Shown here: positions 12,501-22,000 of the stretch, one piece after another
Layout of the letters: each line of letters opens with the position of its first letter
Numbering within the stretch: the first letter of the stretch is position 1
Origin: Cladosporium sp. IMV 00045
Lineage: Eukaryota; Ascomycota; Dothideomycetes; Cladosporiales; Cladosporiaceae
Direction of reading: 5' to 3'
Assembly (NCBI GenBank): GCA_001931905.2
Contig: MSJI02000841.1
Location: forward strand, 30,443-94,442
Length of the DNA: 64,000 nt
Made by a program: the position numbers and the translations under genes
Notes under the pieces: generated by a model
Databases searched by the model: none
Told to the model about the DNA's origin: nothing
The model's input: only the letters and a program-made list of their open reading frames with translations

Positions 12501-12649
12501 TGCTGAATATTAGTGGCGCGGATGTTAATCAGACCATGTATGGGCCCGAGCTGGGCGGGCAGGATATGTTGGAGCTGTTGCTGGCGGGGGGGAATAATGG
12601 GAATGGGAACGGTGGGGGGGATGTGGGGAGGGCGTGGCATTCGGGTTGA
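9569..12649 (+). CDS. Zn2Cys6 transcription factor, Aro80-like
   Basis: A single uninterrupted frame encodes 1026 residues. The N-terminus is Gln/Ser/Ala-rich. It is followed near residues 53-90 by a binuclear zinc cluster starting ACIPCRRRKVRCDLG, with spacing C-x2-C-x6-C-x12-C-x2-C-x6-C. The unusually long middle loop with NPHEPPC and the following RRKKK resemble the Aro80 family, which activates aromatic amino-acid catabolism in yeast. That assignment rests on remembered family resemblance. A fungal-specific middle homology region follows, with helices such as LMLLKSFSLGASEADIADAL. The C-terminus is Gly/Asn/Ser-rich, typical of activation domains. The ATG sits in an ACACAATGGCT context. 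GATA cores lie just upstream, which would suit nitrogen control. Confidence 0.85.
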   Translation: MARASDYHMSNDSFATPPAPAAASQSQNTQSQQREGSASTQQQQQQPGHQRTYQACIPCRRRKVRCDLGSVDNPHEPPCMRCRREAKDCFFSATRRKKKTDTNRDGVSEEPGDDDGYEIKTGRKRLRASTLDGEDDDPYDDVPRTPGGSIGRAQPLRRPEGPKPLQYGEEDFKMGDQMTAILQASEVHSGHDALKVLYEAAVRGRTGSSTSTQRPSLNGPSPAGTSYPAVMSPAERPGPANTTSSARVSSFSGEVKRKAAKVESPEGDSTIPPDPVHVAAALKAWARYRFVRQGWFTAKEGMAYVEYFYKYCAPLTPVALPDFRSPEHHPKLLATEPMLSVTILLTASRHMELEGPGNQSRPYVIHNKLWTYLQGMVDRLVWGQEQFGGGFCGAGAEPSSDVNPLSRKGLRTLGTAESLILLTEWHPRAMHFPPDEDDDDLMTPEYAAATPDPETVDDVPKGIGGQRMDSWLEPCWRSDRLCWMLLGIAMSLAFEIGVFDKSDWQRHARTAAGLPLSADELYAYDKRRAGVRDLLLVNVTLTSGRLGLTSMLPNNYSKPEDSDLWKRQLGQHDSIQDTVIHFWLRIASTLREGNAKIFANKAFTRDLIKNGDYKASLEQILAPFLEWRKDLEQCVSIPKYMRYILEIEYDYCRVYLNALALQAVAERCANEYPVQIVGQAADHVRAVTTNGVRSDVAITPQTLSKWLGGDRKYMIEVRDAACHLLSVVVDGLVPSNYLKHAPVRSYFRIISVCIMLLKSFSLGASEADIADALKLMDKTVEALRTCIVDDVHVASRFADLLDTLTQNLKPRLVRFTADGRTVLARSTRESHLGTPIFPYNQTGQDGQSYPVSHQQAGTGAGAGALPHTWTSYNSDGQPHTTTAGFSISANNDNYDSLLSPNDANAFSVMPPPSFGLRSPSQNPDASAGGAHHMHSGSIGSAGGDANGSTAYSGGGAGGHFPGFGDDMQDWLALPLDPLLNISGADVNQTMYGPELGGQDMLELLLAGGNNGNGNGGGDVGRAWHSG

Positions 12650-13119
12650 GGGGGTTGATGATGAGTCGAGAGGTCGATGATAAGGTGAGTGATGTGATCC
12701 ATGTCTTTTTCTTTTTTCTTTTTGATGCATTATGATCGGAGTACTGGGGTGGGGATTCGGGAATGGATTTGGCGAATGGCTGGGATGGGATGGGATGGAT
12801 GGTTTGATCTGGCGTATGGGAGGAAAAAGCACAACTTCATCAGCTTCGGGTGTTGCTTTCTGGTCCTTTTCGACCAACTCTTCTCTTTATCTTATGCTTC
12901 TTGCTTTGCTTTGCTTGCCTCGCCGAAGTGGGAGGAACACCGCGGTCGTGGACTGAGAGTCACACCAACAACGGGCAAACAAGTCATTCAGAACGCAAAA
13001 TGACAAAATAGGTCAATTCACGCCGTGCAATTCATTTCCTTCGTCAAATTTCACATCTCACATTTCCCCATTTCCCCCCTCCCCTCGAATCTTCATTTTT
13101 CAACTTCAACTACCTTCGT
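12650..13119. other. Convergent 3' intergenic region
   Basis: 470 bp lie between the ends of the plus-strand Zn2Cys6 gene and the minus-strand oxygenase gene. It contains T-rich and C-rich runs that may serve as 3' UTRs. No gene is seen. Confidence 0.5.
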
Positions 13120-14554
13120 CTACCCGACCGAATACGTCGCTCCCAGCCTTTCCATCAAGTGATCGCGCGCCGTCATTTTTTCTCTCCTCCTCGCTCTTTC
13201 CGCTCCACTCTCACCAGCCTCGCTAACGCGCTGTCGCTCCGCTACACGCTCCGCGTGCTCTTGCACGATTTTGCTCGGAACGGGGGACAGCTGGACGTCG
13301 TCGAGCGGGTGGCAGAAGTAGGCGAGCGTGTATCTGTCTTGCGATTGCTGGTTTGGTCCCGAGGGAGGGAAAATGACCCGGTGGCGAGTCGATTTTAGGA
13401 GGTTGCTCGTCCACTGTCATCATCATCGTCATCAGAACTGGAGTATTAGGTTTTTGCGATTCCTTCGCAAGGGGAATTGACGCGTTTGATAAAAAATGAG
13501 GGGATGGTGATGGGGGAGAAACGTACATCTTCCAACAAATCCCCTATGTTCACCAGGATCGGCAGCGCTCTCCCCGCCTCCTCGTGCCCATCCACCTGCC
13601 CTTCCACCACCTCTGCTCCTTCGCCACCCTCACCCCCTCGAGGATCCACAGGGACGCCCGCCCACTCCCCTCCCGGCGTGAGGATCTCCAAACCCGGCTG
13701 GCCCGGCAGCTGGAAGAGGAGCGTCAGGCTGCCGAAATCGCTGTGCGCTCCAGCTCTCAAATCGCCTTCCCCGGCAGCACCGCCCTCGCCACTCTCATCC
13801 TCACCTGTCGGTTCGACGGCACCTGTCGGTTCGACGGCAGGGTAGTACAGCATTCTGAACACTGTCCCCGAAGGTCCGGCGCGGAGGTCGTGGCGGGTTG
13901 TGAACCAGTTTGGTGGCGTTTGGAGGGCGGTCGAGAGGTGGGTTAGGAGGGTTAGGCAGAGCTTTTGGCAGTGGGTTTGGAAGGTTGTGAGGGTTTGGGC
14001 GTGGGGGAGGAGGGGACGGGGGAGCGGTTGTGAGGGGATGGTGGGGAGGAGGGAGGGTGGGGACATGTTGAAGGCTCTGTTTTCGTGAAGAGTGGGTTGT
14101 TAGTTATTGTTGCTTCTGGGTGGCGTTATGCCGTGGGGAATGGGAGGGGGTCGAACGAGGGCGGCTCTCTTTTTGTGGAGGTAGGGATTGACCCAAAAAA
14201 GATAGGAAAAAAGAAAAGAGAGAGGAAAATTAGCAAGCATACTCACTCCTTAACATCAGCCCTCCTCTGCCCCTTCGGATCAAGCTTCTCAATCCCTCTA
14301 CTGAGCCAGCCGAGATTCTTGCCCGCTTCGTTGGAGCCTATGGCGACTTCCTGCTTCACTTCGACCGGAGACGCGAAGAATTCCTTCGACAGCTCGAACA
14401 TTCGCGCGATGTCTTGCGGCGGTATGCCGGTTTCGGCGTCGTTTTCGATGAACACGAAGCCATATTCGGAGGCGGCTGATAAGAGCTCTTGCGGCGCGTG
14501 AGGGTTGCTGGGGGAGATGTTTATTACGGGGATGGGGGAGGTTGATTGTGGCAT
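13120..14554 (-). CDS. 2-oxoglutarate/Fe(II)-dependent oxygenase (IPNS/GA-oxidase type)
   Basis: Three exons are proposed: 14554-14247, 14076-13527 and 13413-13120, with GT-AG introns of 170 and 113 nt. Together they encode 383 residues. Exon 1 carries the N-terminal non-heme dioxygenase region (PVINISPSN, SAASEYGFVFIEND, GWLSRGIEKLDP). Exon 2 has the metal-binding HxD (GAHSDFGSLTLLFQ). Exon 3 supplies the distal His (STRHRV) and the 2OG-binding Arg (DRYTLAYFCHP). The splices are well supported because they join DLLED to WTSNLLKSTRHRV as family members do. Two inserts rich in Gly, Glu and Thr flank the active-site strand, one of them made by an 18-bp tandem duplication. The substrate cannot be deduced, and no secondary-metabolism backbone enzyme is nearby. 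Confidence 0.9.
13803..13838. repeat. Perfect 18-bp tandem duplication inside the oxygenase gene
   Basis: The unit ACCTGTCGGTTCGACGGC occurs twice back to back. On the coding (minus) strand it gives VEPTGAVEPTG. It is in frame and so adds six residues to a surface-type insert ahead of the HxD motif. Confidence 0.9.
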
Positions 14555-16439
14555 TTTGAGGAGTAATTTGTGGGAAAATCTGGTGTTGGTGTTAAGCGTT
14601 GGTGAAGGGGTGAGGTCGAGGTGTAGGAGCAATCGCTCTTATCAAGCGACATCAGCTTCCTCCCCGCTCGTCACTTGGAGTCCATTCTTTGAGACAACGC
14701 CAGGCGTCGCATGAGGTTGACCATGCCGTCTTCTCTTTCCAAAACCGAAACCAATGATAGTATGATACGAAAGATCCATCGTGTTGTCATCAACTATTTC
14801 GAATCATGGCTTTAATGTCGACGAAAGACAGCCATCGAACGAACCCTAACCCTAAAGCTGGATTCAGTGTACTTGGGGTAAGGAAAGTAGAGCTGTATAG
14901 TTACTTCTTCTTTCGCATCGTTTTCGGGTGACCTGGATGATGGTCGTTTGGGATTTGCAAGGTATAATCGGAAATTATGTCGAGGTCCTCAAGATAGTAA
15001 TCGGCCGTCTGAGTGTCTAGTCGTTTCAAGTCGAATTTGATCGTTACAAGCGAAATCAGAAGTTGATCGCGGTTACCAAATGTCAAAGCGACGTGATTTT
15101 GACAAAGACGTCGTGGTAAGAAGCGATGGTCGTGGCAAAGATGAGTCGATACAAGATACCAATACTGTAAGACCTGTTCTTAGAGAGCACTGCAAGTATA
15201 TGTGGCGGTGATGCCTCGTCGAGGTCCTCGACATCAGAACATGTTACATTAAACCAGAATAGCTGGCATGAAGGGACGGTGCGTATCGTATTTTGACAGC
15301 ATCTATTAAGATTTGATCCGTTTTTGAACTAAGCCGAGTCACTTGGCTTTATCGTTTCGTCCTCGTGCTACTGTCGCTACAAGCACTCAAAGCGTGACTA
15401 AATTCGCGCAGCGCCTAGAGAGCTTGGAGATATCATCGCGAACGGCTTACTGCATGTCAGTCGATTCAACACCGTCGACAAGTGCAAAAGAGCTTGCCAC
15501 AAAGCTGCGATGTCCTTACATTGAAACGCCGAGATCGAATTGACATTCTCTCGAGTTCATGTGGTAGCTCATACGTGGAGTCTGGGCTCAGCAGCATCAG
15601 CCGATGAGCCGTCAGCTTTCGTCGTCTCACAGATGCGCGTGCCTAGGGCGATAATGGCAAAGTAAAAGATCAACCGACTTCTGTGGCGGCATGACGAACA
15701 CAAGAGCCCTGCAGGAACATTGCTTATCCCATCCATCAATACCAGTTTCAATGGCTTCCCTGCCGCACAGGAAGGTCGTAGAGCATGACGAATCAAAGTA
15801 CCGATACCAGCTTCGACTTCGATAGAGTTTGAGACCTGCCGTTGCAGAGCGAGTGCACGAGCGGATGGCTGCTTGAGGCTTGCAGGAAAGGCTCCCGACA
15901 TCAGGCCACCTGGGCGTGAATGTAACTCTGGAATTGAAAATACCTTGGCTTGGTACCGAGAACAATCGGCCGATTCGTCCTCATTATTGGAACTTCCCGA
16001 ACCGCTTGGGGAGATCACTGATATCAACCGTGTAGGAGGATTGGTCACAAGTACGGCAAAAAGCAATTGATGGCAATTCGGTCGGAAGTGTAGTCTGACT
16101 TCCCGTGCTACATAAGGCGATATAGACAGGGATCTAGGCAAGTAACTATGCTTTTGCATGCGGACCCCTTGCTTTCTTTCTTTTGCGCATGTCATCGAAT
16201 GAGACTTGGAGCTTCATGCATGTGTGTGATAACCTTGCGCGGCACAGATGGCCGTCGCCGACGACATGCATATGGTTGTTTCGCATGCCGCAAATTGCCG
16301 TGAGCTAGATGAGACTGAGCCGTGAAACATTCGGGCCGCTTGATGGTGATCACCGACTGCTACTTTCACCCCGAAATCTTGAGCCTTGTAGGCGGACAAG
16401 CCGATTCCCCGGTACTCTAGACAGCAGCATCATCCTCAA
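14555..16439. other. 1.9-kb region without a supportable gene
   Basis: Only short or unconvincing ORFs are present, the longest being a 208-codon minus-strand ORF at 15569-16195 with no recognisable domain. Two CCCTAA units occur at 14845-14856. Codon-like structure is weak on both strands. A decayed gene cannot be excluded. Confidence 0.45.
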
Positions 16440-18089
16440 TCAACGCGTCGAAGCCTCTTTCGCGGCAATCACCTCGGCCAGCTCGTCCGCGTATCCCTGT
16501 GGCCTCAGGTCTTGAACTTCGTGGCCTTCGCGAATGGAGAGCACGTCCAGACCGTTTCTTCTCTGCTCCTCGCGCCTGAGTGGATCAGGCATGGGCCAAA
16601 CACCCTCCTTCCTATCCTCTTTCTTGACGCCCCTCTTCTCCTTGCCGACGAGAGACCTGGCCGTTGGGCAGAGCCATATCTTCGGCCAAACGCTATCGTC
16701 AAGATCGATGTATTGTTCTAACTCGCCTTCCAGCTGCTTGACCACGGATCGATTGGAAGTGATGGTCGTGGTATTCGCCGCCCACCCATAAAGGAAGACG
16801 CTCTTGTTGATGTCCGTCTGCTCCCTACTCACGTGTGCAGCTTCTGCGGGGAGGTTTTGTTGGCATCCGTCTTCGTCTTGATCGACGACCCTGATCGGTA
16901 ATTGCCACACATCTGGGACCTCGTACGCGGACCATTGTTGCATTTCTTTGAGGAGTTCCTCTCTTGACTTGCTGCTGTCGTCTCCCATCAGGATTTCCGT
17001 TCGCGCTTTCTCAGAGGCTGTTCCGATCGTATCGACGATCTCGCGCATGCGTTTCGTGGCCTCTTTGGTGCAGACGAGCTTACGCCCGGCCATGGCAGGG
17101 TAAAGCAATGAGGGAAGTAGGTTCTCGTTATCCTCGATCTCGACTTGTCGCTTAAGCGCCTTGTGGAACCATGGCTCTTTCGATACTTTGGCGTGTGAAA
17201 ATTCCGAAACGATGGCGAGAAGTATCGTGCAATCGATGTTCAGAGAGTCCGTGAATTCATTGAAGGGATTGGGCACCATGGTTTCGCACGATTCCTGTAC
17301 AGGTCTCGAGCCTGGAACATCTTCTCCACACAAAACCTCAACACCAGCTGCTCGACAATCGTCCAAGACCTTGTCAATTTCATCCTGGACTCCAGGGACA
17401 AGCCTCGGAAGGGCAAGGGTAACTTTAGGATGCCTTGTCTTGATTCGCATTGCTTTGGCTGCGCTCGCAAGCTCCTTTGCCGTTTCGAGAATGGGAACAT
17501 CTCGATCGTCATCGCCCTTATTGTCAGGAAGATCTTCGTCTTCATCGCTTGAAACGCCAAACTCCCAACCCTGCTTAGCTAGATCGAACAAAAGTCTGGT
17601 GTTTGTCACAAGCGAGACTTTCGTCCACGACAGCCCGCCATCAGCCACGACGTCCACGACGGTGCTTGCTGCTTTCAGACGTCGGTGTTTACCGCGCTGT
17701 CTTCCATTCTGCACCGCTTTCTTGAGCTGCATGTTGACTTCGTCGGAACCGGCAGGGTCGTAGTACATGCGTTTCTGAAGTGCCGTAAGATTCTTCGACG
17801 CTTTGGCGTTGTTCCACACGGTGTCAAGAAACGGGAGGTTGGAAGATCGGGTGATGTGGTCGACGGGATTGCCATCTTGGTTCTGAGAGAGTCTCTCCAG
17901 CATACCCAGCTCGGATTGTACAATGCCTCGGAAACCTGCCATCTCGATCATGGCCTCCAGTCTGATGGATCGAAGATGCGTTTTGAAGGTTTCCAGCTCA
18001 GTTAGTAGATTTTGTGCTCGACTCTTCAAGTCTCCTAGGACGGAGGATATGTTTGGTGCAGCATCGCCGGGTCCTTCGTCTTGTGCCAT
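16440..18089 (-). CDS. DUF1308 family protein
   Basis: An intronless frame encodes 549 residues. The N-terminal half is helical (SVLGDLKSRAQNLLTELETF), followed by a conserved SWTKVSLVTNTRLLFDLAKQ segment and an acidic loop. The C-terminal part, with LLPSLLYPAMAGRKLVCTKE followed by KRMREIVDTIGTASEKAR, matches the DUF1308 domain of eukaryotic proteins related to human C7orf25. The molecular role of this family is not established. The gene is divergent from SRP9 with about 370 bp between start codons, so they may share a promoter. The ATG at 18089 begins MAQDEGPGD and gives the expected family length. Confidence 0.85.
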   Translation of the reverse strand: MAQDEGPGDAAPNISSVLGDLKSRAQNLLTELETFKTHLRSIRLEAMIEMAGFRGIVQSELGMLERLSQNQDGNPVDHITRSSNLPFLDTVWNNAKASKNLTALQKRMYYDPAGSDEVNMQLKKAVQNGRQRGKHRRLKAASTVVDVVADGGLSWTKVSLVTNTRLLFDLAKQGWEFGVSSDEDEDLPDNKGDDDRDVPILETAKELASAAKAMRIKTRHPKVTLALPRLVPGVQDEIDKVLDDCRAAGVEVLCGEDVPGSRPVQESCETMVPNPFNEFTDSLNIDCTILLAIVSEFSHAKVSKEPWFHKALKRQVEIEDNENLLPSLLYPAMAGRKLVCTKEATKRMREIVDTIGTASEKARTEILMGDDSSKSREELLKEMQQWSAYEVPDVWQLPIRVVDQDEDGCQQNLPAEAAHVSREQTDINKSVFLYGWAANTTTITSNRSVVKQLEGELEQYIDLDDSVWPKIWLCPTARSLVGKEKRGVKKEDRKEGVWPMPDPLRREEQRRNGLDVLSIREGHEVQDLRPQGYADELAEVIAAKEASTR

Positions 18090-18458
18090 GTTGGTGGATT
18101 TCTTATATCAGTGGCAAGCAAGTCGTTTCTGTGGTGAGACTTTCACTCGCTCATAGAATTGCCTGCGACAGCCAGTTGCAGCAAAAAAACTTACAACAGA
18201 CAGATATCGGGAGGAGCCTGCTGTGACTCAAGTATAATCCTTCCAGGCAATTTTCTCACCGAATCGTCGAGAAAGACACAAAAGATGCAGTGATCTCATC
18301 ATCAGATTTCCCTTTTGGATGATGAGTCTGGAGAATGCCAAGCGTCCCACGCGAGCAAGCAACCTCACTCGACCGAATGCGGGGAGAGCACACGCAGTGT
18401 GAGAGAACTATAGACAGACAACACCAGTCGACAGAACACCACAAGGCACATCTCCAAA
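18090..18458. promoter_or_regulatory. Shared divergent promoter region (DUF1308 / SRP9)
   Basis: 369 bp separate the two divergent start codons. I see no clear TATA box. It presumably holds both promoters and 5' UTRs. Confidence 0.45.
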
Positions 18459-19099
18459 ATGGTGTACCTCTCCACAATGGAAGAATGGCAGCGACAAGCC
18501 GCGCTGCTATTCCAGGCGCGCCCGGCCACGGTGCGTAAGTCCTCGAGCTGTTACGGCCAACTATCTACAGAATGGCTGATTGGAATTCTTGTCTCACAGG
18601 CTCGCATCACGACCAAATACCACATCCCTAACCTCGAATCGGCGAAATATGCCAACAAAAAGAGAAAACGAACCACTGCTGCGGAGGACGAGAAGGCTGG
18701 CGAGGATGCGCCCAGAGTCCCCCGAGGCACGCTTGAGGTCAAGGCCTACGATCCGGAGTCGGGCGTGACGCTGAAGTTCAAGACGGAGAAGAGCGCAGAT
18801 GTCGGCAGGCTGATCGCTGGCCTTGGTAGAATGGGAAGATACATGGCTGCGTTGCCGGAGAAGGCGGAAGGTAAGGGACATTTCTTGCAGATGCTCAGTT
18901 GTGGACCCGTTCAAGAGGCAACCGCTGACCTCTACGTTTTCAAACAGCGCCTCAAGATGCCACTATGGACGACGCGCCCACCGCGGAGGGTACAGAGGCT
19001 AAAGACGAGCCTGCCACACACGAATCAAAGCCTGCACCTCCAGCGACAGGAGGCGCGGGCGGCGGCGGCGGCAAGAAGAAGAAAAAGGGCAAGAAATGA
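18459..19099 (+). CDS. SRP9: Signal recognition particle SRP9/Srp21 subunit
   Basis: This small SRP protein belongs to the Alu-domain part of the particle that targets nascent secretory proteins to the ER. Three exons are proposed: 18459-18530, 18600-18870 and 18948-19099, encoding 164 residues. The N-terminus MVYLSTMEEWQRQAALLFQA and the joined segment RPAT|ARITTKYHIPN match fungal SRP9-21 proteins. They are followed by LEVKAYDPESGVTLKFKTEK and the SADVGRLIAGLGRMGRYMAA helix. The tail is Pro/Ala/Gly-rich and ends in a Lys run (GGGGGKKKKKGKK), as in fungal SRP21 forms. Intron 1 (69 nt) has no in-frame stop, so the uninterrupted ORF is misleading. The first ATG is in AAAATGG context. Confidence 0.88.
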
Positions 19100-22000
19100 A
19101 TGAAACGCACTTGAATTCGTCCCTCTACGCTGAAGCAGAACTCATTGAGAGACCTCGAGGGAACGGGTTGGCGGGTTGACAGGGAGGTTGTTGACCGACT
19201 AATAAGTGACTGACTGATGACGGCAACTACGAGGGGATCTCTATCTTCAAACGACCGGCTACAACCAACAAGAACAGCAAGGCCAGACTCGAGCGAACAC
19301 CTGGGACAAACAATTTCCCAGCCTAGCCGCCGATGACGGCCATGCATTGTCATCCAATTTCACCCACAAAAAGCAAGAGCCTCGACCTCCCCCCTATGAT
19401 CACGTTTTGCTTCATGCGCCGAGGAGACATCGTTACGAGATACGACCACGCAGGCTCCCCGTTTCCCCCCAACCAGACAAGCTCGCGTACATGAGTTCTC
19501 ATGCAGGAAGGAAGCAGTAGTGCGATCCGCATGTGTTGTGAAGTTCCCTTGCAGGCATGGCATGGCATGGCGTGGAGCTGGTGGCCCACCGAGACCGATG
19601 CTACTTTTCCTTTTCGTTGCGTGCAAGGGGGGGAGCGATTCTCAACGGGTGGAGCCTCGAGAAAGATAGCGAATCGAATAGGCAATTGTAGTGACAATTC
19701 TGATACAAAGAAAACTGCTCTCGAAACGCCACGAGTACTCACATGGGTATGAAGAGCCGATGAGGTTCAGCATTGCTGCAGGTTGGAAGTAAGACGAGCG
19801 ACAGCAGCAGTAGTAGTGAAATGATCCCTCCCATCGTGGGAGCCGCAACTTTAACGACCCTGACATGAGATATCTGCATGGTTCCTCTACAATTCTCGAA
19901 CTATCTTACACTCCTGTTCCCCTTCCCCAGCACCCCTTTGCAATCCTTCCCAAGCAAAACGCAAACCCTCACTGAAGTCCCACCACCCAAGCCTGTCCTG
20001 ACCCTCCAACCCTCGCGCCAAACGAATAGGTAACGCCCGTCATCGCACCCTGCAGCGGGCAAAGAAGGGGGAAAGCGAAAGCCCGGCGTGCCTGTAAAGC
20101 CTAGAACTACCACTACTACTACTCGTCGCCATGCCCTGCCCTGCCCTGATCGTCGTTCGGCCCACGGGGACAGAAAGGCAAAAAGGCAGCAGTTAGTTCG
20201 GGCTCTTATTTCCGCGATTTAAACCAAATTACCTAGGTATTTGTTCAGGAATCTCAAGTGCCGAAGAATTGCGCTGCTCGCCAAATGTATGCGCCAACGC
20301 CGTTTAGACGGGCGTGGGTTTGGTGTGGACTAGGAGGTTAGACTTGCGTGTGTGTATGCATGACTACGGTTTGCTTCCGCGGTCGTGAGAGGCTGATTGA
20401 TAGGTTGGGGTTTTATTTGTATGGCTTTCTTGTGCCTCGGTTTGGTTGGCGGAGGCGGTTGGACGGTCGTCGAGACCTTCTACTTGACATTGGTATACGC
20501 CATCGCTTGTGGCAGCCTGCTGAGCCGCAAGAACACCCTCGCAACGTGCGGCCATGTATGTCCATCATCCGTTCACCCATTCCTGAAGGCTACGATGGGG
20601 ATCAACAAATTCAGTCAGGCATCGGGCCTTTGCGGCGTGAGCTGGAGGTATTTTCGGGCATTCTGTGGAGCACGGCTATGGGTATGCACATAAACGATGA
20701 GGTTTGAAGAAACGACGCCACAAACAACGGGGTTGATCGAACTTGACTCACAAATGGGCTCGCGCCGTGTTGGGGGGAGAAGCCCAGGCCATACGAGGGA
20801 GTGCAGAGCTGCCGTGGGCTGCCTGTCGCCCTTCCACAGCGGACTACTGTACTCCAGCTCGTTCGTCCAAATCTTGCTTGCTAGGTGGTAAATGGGGCCC
20901 TGTGTGCGGCGTGCCTTGTCCTGCTTGACTCTGTTGTCTTGAGCTAGGCTTGTCAAGCCTCGTGGCGCGACCTTAGCCGTGCCGAGCGTGCCGGATTGGA
21001 CTGTGGGGACCCATGGGATCCATCGCCAATGGATCCCATTCCCTTGATTGTTGCGTTATTTCGATGCGCGCCGTTTATGTGGAGATAGAAGGGCTGTGGA
21101 GAACAACCGTGCTGCTAATGGGGGATATGTAGCGCGCTGCGGCTGCGTTTTGCTTTGGCGCTTGCTCGGGCCTTTAACTCAGGTTAAAGTGATTGATCGG
21201 ATTGAGATGATGCTCAGTCGTATGAAAGCGAAACAACCAGAGATGCGTGTTGGGGGACGTAGCAGAACGATCGAGGGCTGGGTGCGCCATGGGCTTGAGC
21301 CCTGACATGTCATTCGCTGGAGAAAGTGCCGTATGTACCATGGAAGACACACCTCGTGCGCATCCGCGTACAAAAGACATCAGCGACACGCGCATGTCGT
21401 CAGAACGTAGGTGATCAGTGTAGGAAGCTGTGTGATCCGCGAAGCTCAGCCACGCAGAAGAAGTGCGCATCATAGGGTAGGGTAGCTCGCTGCCGTAAGC
21501 ATCCTGACGAGACGCAAAAAGCGGCGTTGCAATACAATATCGCGCGTGCTGATTTGAGACAGATCCCGCCCGGCGTTCGCATGGCTCCTATTAACGTCAG
21601 GCTCACGTGCAGATATTCGGTGGGTCCTGATGGCCGGTCGAATTGCCCATGCTGGCGATTTGATTGGCACGACCATGACGATTAAGGCGTTCGATCGGTT
21701 CCACTGCCTGGTGGATTCCCATGCTAAGTCGGTGTAAATACACGCGACGTGACACCACTCTACCGCAACGCCTCTCGAAGCTGATCACCAGGACAAACGT
21801 TGCATGGTCGTTGTGGCATCCGCAGGCATGCATCGGATCTCGAAGCGGCAGATGCAGAAAGGAGTGCTTCTTGTGCGAGCGTTCTTCCTTTCTCTCTGAT
21901 GAACGAGAATTAGGTGCGCAGGCCAACGGATTTTGCCAGATGAGAGCGCTAGGAATGTGGTGGCACACAAGCGAGTCCAATGATGCTCAGCGCCACTTCG

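Noticed and set aside
11429..12877. 482-codon minus-strand ORF opposite the Zn2Cys6 gene
   Set aside because: It is antisense to a well-supported coding region with high GC third positions; its Gly/Val/Ala-rich repeats are a shadow.
14845..14856. Two telomere-like CCCTAA units
   Set aside because: Only two units, within the range expected by chance; not evidence of an interstitial telomere.
15569..16195. 208-codon minus-strand ORF
   Set aside because: No recognisable domain, no clear splice partners and an overlapping alternative-frame ORF. A relic gene is possible but not supportable.
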